From Craterostigma plantagineum (Eukaryota; Streptophyta; Magnoliopsida; Lamiales; Linderniaceae): a stretch of DNA of 64,000 nucleotides. Location of the stretch: positions 2,294,001 to 2,358,000 of the forward strand of contig JAPQWV010000050.1 of assembly GCA_027422505.1 (NCBI GenBank), written 5' to 3'. The notes under the pieces are model-generated. The model was given only the letters and a program-made list of their open reading frames with translations, made no database searches and was not told the DNA's origin. Made by a program: the position numbers and the translations under genes. Numbering within the stretch: the stretch's first letter is position 1; each line of letters opens with the position of its first letter. Positions 27,797 to 39,352 of the stretch are shown piece by piece.

Positions 27797-28852
27797 ACAC
27801 GAGTCATTTTCTCTAAATGAAACTTAAATTGGGTCCTTATCTATAAATTAAACTTATACGGGTCCTTATCTCTAATTGAAAATATGAATGGAGTCTGAAA
27901 GTAAATTAGTCGTTTTGTTTTTATATGAAGCCAAGGGTTTATTCAATAAACTTTATTGAATCACTATCACAACAGGCCAAAATTCCATCATGCCTAATTA
28001 AACATTACTAGTACTCTTCCACGTTCAGATGCGCGTGTTATAATATAAAATTTATTTTAAGTTAAATTATTTAATAAAGCTAAGAAAATTAGAGACTAAA
28101 TCAGTTTAGATACGTGGGTTAAGTTTTTATATTTTATTCTGTACAAAAATATTTTTATTCTGTACAAAAATATAATTATAACAGATCAAATCAATTAGAT
28201 TTATGGCCTAGAGCCCCTTATATAAGAGAATAGATTCAATCATCCAGCTAAAGTATAACTCGAAATTTGTGGTTGTTTGTTACTATGTGAAATCTGAAAT
28301 AGAAATGACAATCTTGATTAATCTAGAATTTGATAAATTTATTATCTTCCAGTCTAAAAGTGTAACCAGGATTTCAGGATTATACACCGTATCGAGTGCT
28401 TTTAACATATGGGACTAAAAGTGGACGTAAGCTTGTATTCATAAAAAATCCACAAGCAATCGATCTAGAATCCTCATTGAATTTTCTTTTTTCTCTGTAG
28501 ACTTACAATCCTTCAATTTTTTTTTCTGCAGATTAACTTTGTCTTATCATTTGAAGAAGTTACATTAATGTTCATTAGCATCGGTGAACAGGTAAGATTA
28601 TTCCGTTTCGTCTAAAAGATCTTTCATGGAATGGCAGTGCTGCTACGCAAAATTCTATCATAGCATATAGAGTTTCCAATCCTTCACACATAAATATAGA
28701 ACAACAACAATAATAATAAATAAAAGTTGAGCAACACAAATCTTACAAAATACAACCTTAATCGCCAAACAATTACCTACCCTACGTTGGATTGCATTGC
28801 TAGTGAAAGTAAAGGAGAGATTATTCATTCACCATCACCACCAACGATCACA

Positions 28853-29418
28853 TCACTCAAAACGAATTAAGCTCTCCTTGAACGAACAAGCTCCCCAAGA
28901 ATGTGGGCGAGCAGAAAACACGAACGTATGCGTCTCATTGGATTGGACTGCAATCGATGCGAGTCGGCCATTGTCGTCTTCCACGAGTATCCATTCAGAA
29001 TTCCAACAGAAAAATGGACACCAAATGTCAAAAGGCCCTATTACGTAATCGACGGTCCAAGACTCCTTGACGCCGTATTCTTTCATCGCCCAAATCTTGA
29101 TGAGGCTCGGCTCCCCAACCCGATATGCAATCATCGTCAAACGATCGTGTAAGAGGACGAGAAGTTGATGCGGCGCAGCAAGTCGTTCTTCTTCGTTCCA
29201 TGCATCGGGATCCTCAAAACGTCGAAACATTTCATCGCTCAAGTCAAACAAGACCAAGCAACGACCGCTCCTTTCATCCAGTGACAAACACCGTTGAAGT
29301 AAACTGGTTCCACCAAACAAACAAACTCATCATAAAACACAGATGAACAGTTACTGTCGTCACTGATGGTTCTCCAGCAGTTGCTCCTTGAATCGTACAC
29401 ATCGACCTTGATGGGATG
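28853..29418 (-). pseudogene. Truncated F-box protein copy (unit 1)
   Basis: Minus-strand reading gives ERSGRCLVLFDLSDE, AWNEEERL, SLIKIWAMKEYGVKESWTV and FCWNSEWILVEDDNGR. This matches the C-terminal F-box-associated domain of the intact copy at 46777-47946. It breaks upstream of about 29418, where copia sequence begins, so the F-box motif itself is missing. A one-base loss in the DERSG codon region and a one-base gain near the end (cgttttgag against cgtttgag) also shift the frame. Upstream F-box flanking sequence resumes at 30409. Confidence 0.9.
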
Positions 29419-30408
29419 GAGGAGTCCAAAGCCAAAGCTACACCAATGGAGTCGAGCCTCAAGTTGATGAAAGACGAAGGAAAACCATTATCAGATCCTA
29501 CAAAGTACAGACAGCTTGTTGGTAGTTTAATCTACTTAACTATCACAAGACCTGAAATTGCCTATTCTGTTGGTCGAATATCTCAGTTCATGGAACATCC
29601 AAGAACTCCACACATGGAAGCTGCAAAAAGGATTTTACGATACATTATTGGGACTGCTGATTATGGTCTTCTTTATAAGAAAGGAACTGATTTTTATGTT
29701 AAGGGCTTCGTTGATGCAGACTGGGCAGGTATTACTGATGATCGTCATTCAACTTCTGGGTTCTGTTTTTCTGCGGGCTCTGCTGCAATTTCTTGGTGCA
29801 GCAAGAAGCAAACATTTGTCGCATTATCTAGCACAGAAGCTGAATACGTGGCAGCGACAATGGCAACTCAAGAATGTATTTGGCTGAAGCGCTTGACAGG
29901 AGATATGCTTGGTAAAGCTGATAACGCTGTACAAATCTGCTGTGATAATGAAAGTGCCGTCAAACTTGCTTCGAATCCAGTTTTTCATGCTAGAACGAAG
30001 CACATTGAAGTCCGTTATCACTACATTAGAGAGAAAGTGCTGGATCAAGATATTGAACTGACGGGAATTTCTTCAAATGATCAAGTTGCAGATATATTTA
30101 CAAAAGCACTGGGAAAGCCCAAGTTTGAAAACTTCAGATCTGCTCTTGGGGTCGTGAGTCGTAAGCATGTACTAAGGGGGAGTATTAAAAATTAGTGCAT
30201 GCTTTTATGTAAGTTATTTGGTTTACTTCATTTGTAAGTTGGTCTTGCTTACTGTTAGGTTTTTAGCAGTTGACATATGTTGATCGTGTGTTACAGTTTC
30301 TTTTTGGAAGTTATCGAGTCTGTAGTTATAAGTGTGAAGCATGTAACTTACTCTGTTACAATATAATATTACAGCCTTGGTCTTCTCCAAATTTTCTCTT
30401 TTGTTACA
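29419..30408 (+). mobile_element. 5'-truncated Ty1/copia fragment (RT tail, RNase H, 3' LTR)
   Basis: A 259-codon open stretch from 29416 (joined to F-box sequence at its first codons) encodes the end of copia pol. It starts at KATPMESSLKL, followed by QLVGSLIYLTITRPEIAY, the RNase H block VDADWAGITDDRHSTSG, SSTEAEYVA, CDNESAVKLA and DIFTKALGKP. The stop is at 30195. A polypurine tract (aaggggga) precedes an LTR. Everything upstream of the late RT region is missing. The fragment replaces about 650 bp of F-box coding sequence, so it arrived with a deletion and did not insert cleanly. It is unrelated in sequence to the large copia element at 31939. Confidence 0.9.
30183..30408 (+). repeat. 3' LTR of the truncated copia fragment
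   Basis: Starts tattaaaaat just after the polypurine tract (the expected TG end is mutated) and ends ttttgttaca. About 226 bp. The F-box upstream sequence (acacagcaccacaagcatcg) follows immediately. The partner 5' LTR is absent. Confidence 0.7.
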
Positions 30409-30912
30409 AACACAGCACCACAAGCATCGATTACGATAGAAAATTCCCGATCGAACTTCCAGAAACTTAATAGAGATATACCTCGTCTAGGGCGATGCAT
30501 TCGTACGGTGGCGCATCAACGGTGGTGGCAGAAACGATAGGATTAGGGTAAAGAATTGGGGAGGAAATTGTTGAGGGTTTGTTCGGCTATGTGGATCCGT
30601 TGTACTTTTGATGATGTTTCTGAATTTTTTTTAAATTTTTCATTCATGATTATTAATTTCAACTGAAAGCTTTCGAGTTTCGATTAAGGGATTAAGGAGA
30701 TTCCTCTAGAGGTTAGAAAACTACAAACGTTCTTGAGAAAGAAACAATTCGAGCAAAAGAAAAACGAAACTCGAAAGGGAAAAAAAAACATTTGAACTTT
30801 TAAGAACTTTACAAGGAGAAAGAAGCTTCAAAAAGTGGGAGAAAATTAGTAAGACGAACGGAAAGAAATGCATATAAAATATGAGGGTTAGGTCTCAATT
30901 GTTGATACAAAT

Positions 30913-31594
30913 TAGGGGTGAGCAAAACCGACCGGATATCCGAAATTCGGATATTCGGATTTTTTGACATCGAAAAATGGTATCCGTATCCGCTTCGGTT
31001 TTAATCGGATATCCGAAAATCGGATATTTTTACCGGATATCCGCATCCGGTTTTTAAATTTATTTTTCTTATTTTTTTTATTATTTTCTTTTCAAAATCA
31101 TATTTTTTATTTCTTATCTCAATAAAAAATATATTTTTTTAATATAAGAATTTCTAAACATAGTAACACAATATGTGAATTGATTCGGAATTACATAATA
31201 AATACTTACTAAACACAATACCCCAAATTCACATTGATTTTTGAACATGCATCTCAATGTTTTTATGTTTTTTTTATCTAATTCTCTAACAAAATGTTTT
31301 GCAATAATAAAATAATATAAATTTAGATACTACTTGATGATTCTTTTTCATTCTTGGACCTTCATTTTTCTTTTTGAACTACTTTTCTATTTTTTTTAAT
31401 TTTTTAAATATAAAATCGGATACCGGATATCCGGATTTTATACAAACCACTATTCGTATCCGATCCGGTTTATTTTAAAATAAATCGGATCGGATATCCG
31501 ATCCGATTTTTAAAACCGGATATCTTTTTTTCCGGATTTTGAAAACCGGATACCGGATCGGAATCCGGTTTCCGGATATTTTTGCTCACCCCTA
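30913..31594. mobile_element. hAT-type MITE with 8-bp target duplication
   Basis: Ends are taggggtgagcaaaa and tttttgctcacccct(a), flanked by a perfect atacaaat duplication (30905-30912, 31595-31602). The interior is AT-rich, framed by repeated ccggatatccg-type palindromes. The paralogous uninserted site is at 27455-27462 in unit 1. No ORF. Confidence 0.92.
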
Positions 31595-31938
31595 ATACAA
31601 ATGGTGGATAAGTATGAGGGAAGATTATATTTTATGTATAGGGTTTTAGTTTTAACTAAAAAGATAATGAACACCGTTTTGTTTTTATATGAAGCCAAGG
31701 GATTATTGAATCACTATCAAAACAGGCCAAAATTCCATCATGACTAATTTAATATTACTAGTACTCTTGCACACTCAAATACGTTGTGTTGTAATATTAA
31801 ATTTATTTTAATTATAATTATAATTTAATTTAATAAAGCTAAAAAAATTAGAGACCAAAATGGACAGGTTAGATACGTGGATTGAGTTTTATATTGTAAT
31901 AATTATTATTTTGTTAAAAAAAAATTGACGGACCAAAT

Positions 31939-34334
31939 TGTTGGGGTGGGCCCGATTAATCGACGCCGGCCCCCGAACAGCGCAACGTGGCTATAGCGGA
32001 AGCACGGTTTGTACCGAGCGGCGTAGGGTGGCGAATTTTCGATTTTTAATATCTAAATTTAACCTTACGCCATTCGGCTTCTCCCGAGGGTCTGAGATGC
32101 TGCCCTAAGCCTCGGGAGATCGCGGTTAATTCGAATTATCAAAATTCGAATTTATTTCCAATTTATTTGAATTAATAATTTAGATCCAAATTAATCGAAC
32201 AAAGCGGCAACCAGACGTTTTTCGATTATTTGGAGACCGAAATGATTTTTGATCAATACCAAACTTTCCAGAATAATTCTACACTTCCTAACGTTCGCAA
32301 CGATAGGTCTCTCGAATTATTCCGACATCGTTTGATATTTTTCTCAAAATCAAATCTGTGGTTCGAAATTATTAATTCGAGTAAAACGGCAGTCTGCCAT
32401 CTTTTGACTATTTGACGACCGAAATGATTTCCGATCGATACCAAATTTTCCAGAATAATTCTACACTTCCCGACGTTTCCAACGAGGGGTCTTTCGAATT
32501 ATTCCGATACCGTTTGGTATGTTTCGTAAATCAAATCGTTAAGGTTCGAGGTATACCTTCGGTGAACGGGATTTCTTCTGTCGTCGCCTCGGATGAACGT
32601 GGCTACACCTCGTCTGGATCCCGGGGCCTCCGGGCTAGATCGTCACGCCGGTATGACTTTGAGCGAACCTCCGAGACTGCTCCCGATGGCTAGACGCAGC
32701 TCGGTTCGGGCGTCGGGACTCGTCAAACGAACCCGTAGCTTTTATGTGGCTTAAGAAAATCTACTACTCTTTTTCTCTCTTTCTCTCTAAAGAAAAAAAA
32801 ATCAAGTCCCACCTATATCTAAGCAACTCACGTTGCTTTATACATTAATAATTTTTAATTTAATTTTTTTTTTTTTTTTTTTAATTGTGACACTTGTATA
32901 ACAAGTGTCATAATAAAAAATAAAAAAACATAACTCATTTCTACACATCCCAACGTGGATGTGTAGAGCTTTCTATATATATTTTTTATTTTTTTTTATG
33001 GTAATTTCATTTTATCCCTTGAGGTTTCTAAATTCTCAATTTAGTCCCTCAATTTTAAATAATAAAATAACTAAATCCAATCTAATTATTTTAATTCTAA
33101 TTGAGCCCACTTAGTTAATTAATTAAGCACTTAAGACAATCTTAAGTCCTAATTATTTCCGTGACAGTCACTGGAATTTAACTAAGTCGTCGACACCTCG
33201 TATCAACTTTGCCACTACCTCAACGAATCTCATTCGTTAGGTTCCACAGAAAAGCCCGCCGTTTTCATTCAAGTTCATTACCATTTTTAAGCGCGACTCT
33301 CTAGGTCCGTCTCAACTGGCATGGGAGGAATCCACGAGCCCCGGTATTCGCCTAGCCAATCCCACGGTACCGGACAGATCCCAGTTGAGAACGAATTTTG
33401 ATCTAATCGAAATTCGGGCGAACCGACTATAGTGTATACATTTAAATACTTCTTACGCCTTTCACTTGCGTCCCGGTTAGGTGAGAGCCATGCAAATGTC
33501 AAACTCACTAACCTAACACTATGTTATAATCGAGACCGAACCGATTATTTAAACTCCGCTCCGTATCTAATACAAGCAAGTTTTCCAAGCTTCGGCCGAA
33601 GACTTTATAATCGTCGCTCTCCGATTACCTCATAGGACATTAACCTATACGAATATAGGCAGTGAATCCCGATAGCAGTCAAAGCCCGGCAATCACCTTC
33701 TTAATGTCGGTTGCGTTTCGTCGCTGACCCGTGTCTCATTTATGAACACTTGCGAGCCTAGCCAACTAGCGACAAACCGAAATCGCGAAAGCAAATCCGT
33801 CAATGACCCTATCGGTCTGAGGCTGCTATAGTCATTCGTTCAATCATTGACAACATCCTAGCCATGTGATTGAGACGAATACGAGTCGAATGTCCGAATA
33901 CGCAATCTCTCCGATCACCAATATCTCCATCACGACCCACAACCTCTCAGGTAATCGGTGACACTACCGATACTATGTGGTCGTCAATGGATAAGTCATA
34001 TTCGGATATCTAGTCACCCACCTAGAATCCTTAGACTTACGGACTTTTTATTTAATGTTGAGATTAAGGACCGTCCGGTGTCTCCTCTCTCGTCCCACGA
34101 GAATCAGACGTCCAACTCAAACATTTGGGTGTTATTTATTTATCGCACTACCGGATGCCAAGTAGACTTTAAATTCGATAAATAAATAATAATGCCTTTA
34201 TTATAATGAAAATAAATATTCATTAATTTATTTGACGGTATATACAATAAACCTGTCTTACAACCTATACATCATCGTGCGCCCTATACTATTCCTAGTC
34301 CTCGTATGGCATTCCGAGGGCACACTCCCTAACA
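31939..34334 (-). repeat. 3' LTR of the copia element (in element sense)
   Basis: Nearly identical to 39367-41761. Differences I saw are mostly run-length changes (ctttttctctc/cttttctctc, poly-A and poly-T tracts, cttcttaatg/cttctaatg) plus at least one substitution (ttatccctt/ttagccctt). It contains two clear hairpins, near 32886-32911 (tgacacttgt/acaagtgtca) and 32940-32967 (ctacacatcc/ggatgtgtag). Short ORFs inside occur in both LTRs and have no domain. Confidence 0.95.
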
Positions 34335-34346
34335 GCCTCCCACTTG
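34335..34346 (-). other. Polypurine tract of the copia element
   Basis: In element sense caagtgggaggc directly precedes the 3' LTR start (tgttaggg). This is the expected site for plus-strand priming. Confidence 0.85.
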
Positions 34347-34369
34347 CACTCGAATGCCATGCGATGCAC

Positions 34370-37066
34370 CTAATGCCAGTCGCAATGGTATCGTAGCCCC
34401 ATCTTGTCCAGATGCTGTTCCATAACTGCTTGGGACAAGGGCTTCGTGAGCGGGTCCGCCACGTTTTCTGCGGTGGCGATTTTCTGCACGGCGACCATCC
34501 CGTTTTCAACGAACTCACGTAATACGTGATATTTTCTCTCAATATGTTTGGACTTGCTATGAGATCGTGGTTCCTTTGCTTGCGCGACTGCACCGCTATT
34601 ATCGCACCAAAGTGTAAGCGGTCTGTCAGCAACTGGTACCACAGTAAGTTCCTCCAAGAACTTTTTCATCCAAACAGCTTCTTTAGCTGCCTCTGAGGCT
34701 GCTATGTATTCTGCCTCGCACGTGGAATCGGCAGTTGTGCTTTGCTTGGAGCTTCTCCAAGACACTGCCCCACCGTTGAGCACGAATACAAAACCTGAAG
34801 TAGATTTTCGGTCATCCACGTCTGACTGGAAGTCCGAATCGGTATAACCAACTACTTCTAGTCCCGCTCCTCCATAAACCAGTGTTAAGTCTTTAGTCCG
34901 TCTAAGGTATTTAAAGATATTCTTAACAGCTGTCCAATGTTCTTCCCCTGGATTTGCCTGAAACCGACTGACCACGCTCACAGCATAGGCAATGTCCGGC
35001 CGTGTACACAACATCGCGTACATCAGACTACCCACTGCAGATGCATACGGTATCCCACTCATCCGTCGTCTGTCTTCCTCACTTTGAGGTGACATTGACT
35101 TTGACAAATGGATCCCATGTCGCATTGGTAAGAATCCTCTCTTAGAGTCATCCATTCTGAATTTCTTCAGGATTTTCTCTAAGTAAAGGGCCTGAGATAA
35201 GCCGATCGTATGGTTCGCTCGATCCCTGAACAAGCGAATACCTAGTATATACGTCGCTTCTCCCAGGTCTTTCATGGAGAATTCGGTTGAAAGCCATGCT
35301 TTCACCGATGAGAGCATCCCAATGTCGTTTCCTATCAAAAGGATATCATCCACGTACAATACAAGGAACGACACCATACTCCCACTGCTCTTTCTGTAGA
35401 CACATGGCTCATCTACGTTTTTCACGAATCCATAGTTCCGAACTGCTTCATCAAAACGTAGATTCCAGCTACGAGAGGCCTGTTTCAGTCCGTAAATCGA
35501 CCGATTCAGTTTGCACACTTTGTGAGCATCTGCGTGCGACTCAAAACCTTTGGGCTGCTCCATATAGATCTCCTCCTTGAGGAATCCATTAAGAAACGCC
35601 GTTTTGACGTCCATCTGCCAAATCTCATAATCATAATGCGCAGCTATCGCGAGCATTATCCGGATGGACTTGATCATGGCTACAGGTGAGAAAGTCTCCT
35701 CATAGTCAACTCCCTCTTTTTGGTTATAGCCCTTGGCAACCAACCTGGCCTTGTACGTCTCAACTTGTCCGTCAGATCCAATCTTTCTCTTGTAAATCCA
35801 TTTACAACCGATTGGTCTAAAACCACTCGGTAGGTCTACAAGAGTCCAGACTTTGTTGGAGTACATTGAGTCCATCTCAGCTCGCATAGCCTCAATCCAT
35901 CTCGCTGAGTCAACATCGGATATAGCTTGATCGAAAGTAGCGGGATCTTCTCTTAGAAATCCCCTAGTCGCAACATAACCTTGTTCGACATGTGACATGC
36001 CATACCGCTGTGGTTGGCGAGGCACCCTTTCAGATCGTCGCATGACTGGTTCGCTCGGACCATCCGAATCCTGTGTGGGCGTTTCGGTCGACTGCTCCTC
36101 GAGAGTGACCTCACGGCCAATGCCAAAATCTCGAATGAACTCTTCCTCGAGAAAATGTGCATGTAGGCCAACAACGATCCTTTGATCATCGTGAAAATAG
36201 AATAGGTACCCCATAGAGTCTTCGGGGTAACCTATGAAACGTCCTTTTATAGATCTAGACTCCAATTTGTCTGTTTTCAGCTTTTTCACATAGGCGGGGC
36301 AACCCCAAATCCTAATATGTGACAAGCTGGGTAAACGACCAGTCCATATCTCATACGGAATGCCGTTAACAGACTTTGAGGGACACCGGTTAATGGTATA
36401 TGCCGCTGTCAAAAGCGCGTATCCCCACAATGACATCGGTAAATCTGTATAGCCCAACATAGAACGAACCATATCTAATAAAGTTCGGTTTCTACGTTCG
36501 GCCACGCCATTCAATTGTGGCGTGCCGGGCGGAGTCATCTGTGATATTATACCATTCTCCTTCAAGAACTGGTCAAACTCGACACTCATGTACTCGCCAC
36601 CTCGATCCGATCGAATGGCTTTAATGAGCTTCGAAGTTTGGTTTTCCACCAAGGCCTTATACTCCTTGAACCTTTCAAGAGCATCAGCTTTATACCTCAT
36701 CAGATACGCTAGTCCGTAACGACTGTGATCATCCGTAAAGGTAATAAAATAGTGGAAGTCACCTCGAGCTTTCACATTGAATGGCCCGCAAACGTCCGTG
36801 TGAATTAAACCGAGAATTTCCGTGGCTCTATTAAAAGTCCCGGTGAAGGGTGATCGGGTCATTTTACCTTTGAGGCATGACTCACAAGTCGGATAGGGAT
36901 CTGATCCCAACGGTGTTAAGATTCCGTTTTTCTCTAACTCGTGAATCTTGCGTTCTCCAGCATGACCTAATCGAAGATGCCACAAGTATCGCGCATTTAT
37001 TCCCGACTTTCGTTTATTTGTGACAGTATTCACAGATACATCGTTCTGGGTATTTAAATAGTACAA
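34370..37066 (-). CDS. pol: Copia pol: pre-integrase, integrase, reverse transcriptase, RNase H
   Basis: An open stretch of 898 codons. Domains in order: pre-integrase zinc finger (WHLRLGHAG ... CESCLKGK), integrase core with the catalytic acidic residues in HTDVCGP, IRSDRGGEY and GVAERRNRTL, reverse transcriptase beginning near WTLVDLPSGFRPIGC with FLVLYVDDILL as catalytic motif, and RNase H with GYTDSDFQSD, TCEAEYIA and WCDNSGAVA. The end is at LTKPLSQAVMEQHLD and a short tail. The first codons lie in a frame different from the protease ORF to its right (37054-37734), so the true polyprotein would need a frame change there. The domain order and sequence make this Ty1/copia. Confidence 0.95.
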   Translation of the reverse strand: MYYLNTQNDVSVNTVTNKRKSGINARYLWHLRLGHAGERKIHELEKNGILTPLGSDPYPTCESCLKGKMTRSPFTGTFNRATEILGLIHTDVCGPFNVKARGDFHYFITFTDDHSRYGLAYLMRYKADALERFKEYKALVENQTSKLIKAIRSDRGGEYMSVEFDQFLKENGIISQMTPPGTPQLNGVAERRNRTLLDMVRSMLGYTDLPMSLWGYALLTAAYTINRCPSKSVNGIPYEIWTGRLPSLSHIRIWGCPAYVKKLKTDKLESRSIKGRFIGYPEDSMGYLFYFHDDQRIVVGLHAHFLEEEFIRDFGIGREVTLEEQSTETPTQDSDGPSEPVMRRSERVPRQPQRYGMSHVEQGYVATRGFLREDPATFDQAISDVDSARWIEAMRAEMDSMYSNKVWTLVDLPSGFRPIGCKWIYKRKIGSDGQVETYKARLVAKGYNQKEGVDYEETFSPVAMIKSIRIMLAIAAHYDYEIWQMDVKTAFLNGFLKEEIYMEQPKGFESHADAHKVCKLNRSIYGLKQASRSWNLRFDEAVRNYGFVKNVDEPCVYRKSSGSMVSFLVLYVDDILLIGNDIGMLSSVKAWLSTEFSMKDLGEATYILGIRLFRDRANHTIGLSQALYLEKILKKFRMDDSKRGFLPMRHGIHLSKSMSPQSEEDRRRMSGIPYASAVGSLMYAMLCTRPDIAYAVSVVSRFQANPGEEHWTAVKNIFKYLRRTKDLTLVYGGAGLEVVGYTDSDFQSDVDDRKSTSGFVFVLNGGAVSWRSSKQSTTADSTCEAEYIAASEAAKEAVWMKKFLEELTVVPVADRPLTLWCDNSGAVAQAKEPRSHSKSKHIERKYHVLREFVENGMVAVQKIATAENVADPLTKPLSQAVMEQHLDKMGLRYHCDWH

Positions 37067-37734
37067 ACCATTAAATAGTGTCGCGTTGCCAACATTTTAT
37101 TTCTATACATAATGTGGCATGTATTATTATTAAAACTAAATACATAACCACTCCTGCTCAAAACAGGAATGGAGACGATGTTCTTAAATCCCCTCGGGAG
37201 TACAAGACAATCGTACAAACGCAACACATGCCCAGAAGATAATACAAGAGATCTTGATCCGACGTGGCTTGCCGAGATACTATCCCCGCTTCCCACTCTG
37301 ACCTCGATCTCACGCTCCCCAAGCGCTCTACTTGGTCCCAGACCCTGCGTGGAAACACAAATGTGAGTACTAGCCCCCGAATCCAATATCCAGGAAGTAG
37401 AGTATACAGATGAAGAACAAACTGTTTCTAAAACATTAAGTTCCATACCTGACGCAGCCTGCTCACCCTTGAGCTTCGGACAGTCACGCTTCCAGTGGCC
37501 CAGCGCACCGCAATGCAGACACCTATCCGTCGGCTTTACACCGGTTTGTTTCGATTTCCCAGAAGATAGTTTCTTCTTGGAAACCTTCCCTGTCGGCTTG
37601 AGCTTGTTGCCCTTCTTCTTTTTGCCTTTCTGGGGCTTTGAAGAAGTGGTGACAAGTGCAGTCTGCTTTGCCCTCTTCATCTGACCTTGCGCCGTTGCTA
37701 ACTGATTCATCAGATCAGGAAGCAATAGCGTCAT
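37054..37734 (-). CDS. Copia gag C terminus and aspartic protease
   Basis: 226 codons. A lysine-rich linker is followed by a CCHC zinc knuckle (CLHCGALGHWKRDC), then protease with the active-site motif WILDSGASTHI, ending in the protease/pre-integrase linker. It is separated from the upstream gag by a frame break near 37740 (the stop after NAFIVNS) and from pol by another near 37090. Cleavage would normally release protease from a continuous Gag-Pol. Confidence 0.88.
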   Translation of the reverse strand: MTLLLPDLMNQLATAQGQMKRAKQTALVTTSSKPQKGKKKKGNKLKPTGKVSKKKLSSGKSKQTGVKPTDRCLHCGALGHWKRDCPKLKGEQAASGMELNVLETVCSSSVYSTSWILDSGASTHICVSTQGLGPSRALGEREIEVRVGSGDSISASHVGSRSLVLSSGHVLRLYDCLVLPRGFKNIVSIPVLSRSGYVFSFNNNTCHIMYRNKMLATRHYLMVCTI

Positions 37735-37739
37735 GCCGT

Positions 37740-38263
37740 TCAGATGGAGTTCACAATGAACGCATTGAAGGACGGAGGCAGGGACTGCAAGATGAGATCA
37801 TTTTGTAATTCCCGATCAAATCGAAAATTGAGAGTCTCCAACCTCTCGATCATGGTGATCATGTTCATAACATGCTCGCCAACATTCTCACCCTCAGACA
37901 TCCTCGATCGGAAGAGCTGCGACGAAGTCGCATAGCGAGCTGTCCTAGACGTCTCACCGTAAAGCTCTTTCAAATGTTGAACCATCACCCGAGCATCAGC
38001 CATATTTCATGGCTACGCTGCAGTGCGTTACTCATCGATCCGAGGACATGAGCCTTTACGAGCTTCTCGTCACGCAGTCGCTTGTCATAAGCGGCACGAG
38101 CCTGCTCGGATGCCCGCGCCCCTGGGGCTGGCGGCATTTCGGAGTCAAGGATATAAACTAGGTTCTCAATCTCGAGGAAAATCCTCAAGTTGCGAAGCCA
38201 GTCTGAATAGTTTGGCCCAGTCAACCTATTCTCCTTGAGCAGTACATTTAAAGCGGTCGACAT
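37740..38263 (-). pseudogene. gag: Copia gag, broken by a frameshift
   Basis: The start is set at ATG 38263 (MSTALNVLLKENRLTG, FLEIENLVYILD), typical of plant copia Gag. The frame breaks near 37990-38003 between LQRSHE and MADARVMVQHLKELYGE; one missing base would restore continuity. The second part continues through ATSSQLFRSRMSEGENV and NDLILQSLPPSFNAF to a stop at 37740. Gag packages element RNA in virus-like particles; with this break the copy cannot make a full Gag. Confidence 0.88.
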
Positions 38264-38339
38264 AATTTCACAAAGAGAGAAAATGCTGCAGAAAAATAAA
38301 AGGCATATTAAGTCGATTGTATAGGTTATCAAACGCGAA

Positions 38340-39352
38340 CAAGGACTTTTTATTCCGTTTGACTCCCACTATCTTTTCATAAACTCCATTCTCCCTACGG
38401 ATGTTTTGGAAGTTTCATTGATAACTTCGATAGTGGAGTTGATGTCCCCGTGGACGGGTGCAAACCTCAACCTCTGTCGTTTTATTGGTTTGCAGCGGCC
38501 CACGAAGTCGTGCTCCGCACGAATCCGACCTTGTCGAATGTCTCAACTATCTTTGTCTCAGTCAGGGACCCCCGCCGGCAAACCCGAAACAAGGCGGTAT
38601 GACTGTCTAAGTGTGACCTATCAACGTTGCTCAAAACCGCACACTTGAACCGTACGTTTTACCGCACAGTGTGGTCTTGGCGAGCGGCACAAATGCACCC
38701 GAGCAAGCCGAAACAAAAGCAAATGCAAGGCGCCGGCATACCCGAAACCAAACCTTGCATTTAGGTTTTGTAACAACTAGGCCCGAGCTTGATAGAAGAC
38801 AGGGCATCCAATCCCTTTACTCACTTAGTATTCGTACGGGAGATTTTTATAACTCATAGCATATTAAAATTAAGCACGAGCACGTAAATGCGATAAATAA
38901 ATTCCTAACCCTAGGAAAGAAATTTAAATGGACAAATATGCGGGCTACTTCTATACTGGTCCTATTACATGGGTCGTAAAACGACCGGGGTCTTCGATCT
39001 TCCAACGTCGAGTCATCGTTACGATGGTTGTCGAATCCTCCAATCTCGCCTAGCGTCGAACGGCCGTCATTTTATCTAACCTAACTAATAAAGCAATAAA
39101 ATACATCACGGGGGGAATTATTTCCCAAACAACCCGTAATCCATGTACATACCGGGGGGCGGCAAACGGCCCTTAAACAAATAACCCGGTTGAACCTAAG
39201 CCCGCGTAAATGTCCCACATAAACATGCAACACAGAATTTTAACGTCGGGTGTCCAACCGACGTCACGAGCGACGATAGTCTCCAAACTACGTCGACCGT
39301 TCGTTCGCCACATCGGCTTTCGAGGCCTTCGGTCGAACCATTCATGAGCCTT
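38340..39352 (-). other. Untranslated leader of the copia element
   Basis: About 1 kb between the primer binding site and gag with no supported ORF. Probably leader and packaging region. Confidence 0.6.

Larger units (their letters stand above)
27172..30608. repeat. Tandem duplication unit 1 (F-box locus, 3.4 kb)
   Basis: Begins at tgatgatgtttctga and ends at tggatccgttgtacttt, where the next base restarts tgatgatgtttctga (unit 2, 30609). Collinear with unit 2 apart from insertions. It holds intergenic DNA, a broken F-box copy, a copia fragment and the F-box upstream region. Stretches without genes (27172-28852) are AT-rich and contain a 21-bp minisatellite. Confidence 0.88.

Noticed and set aside
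29416..30195. Assigning the small copia fragment to the same family as the element at 31939
   Set aside because: RNase H sequences differ substantially (VDADWAGITDDRHSTSG against TDSDFQSDVDDRKSTSG contexts) and the LTRs are unrelated.
32230..34185. Short ORFs of 60-93 codons, repeated at 39658-41612
   Set aside because: They lie in the copia LTRs, occur identically in both, and have no domain.
35287..37935. Plus-strand ORFs opposite copia pol and gag
   Set aside because: Antisense shadows of the minus-strand polyprotein.
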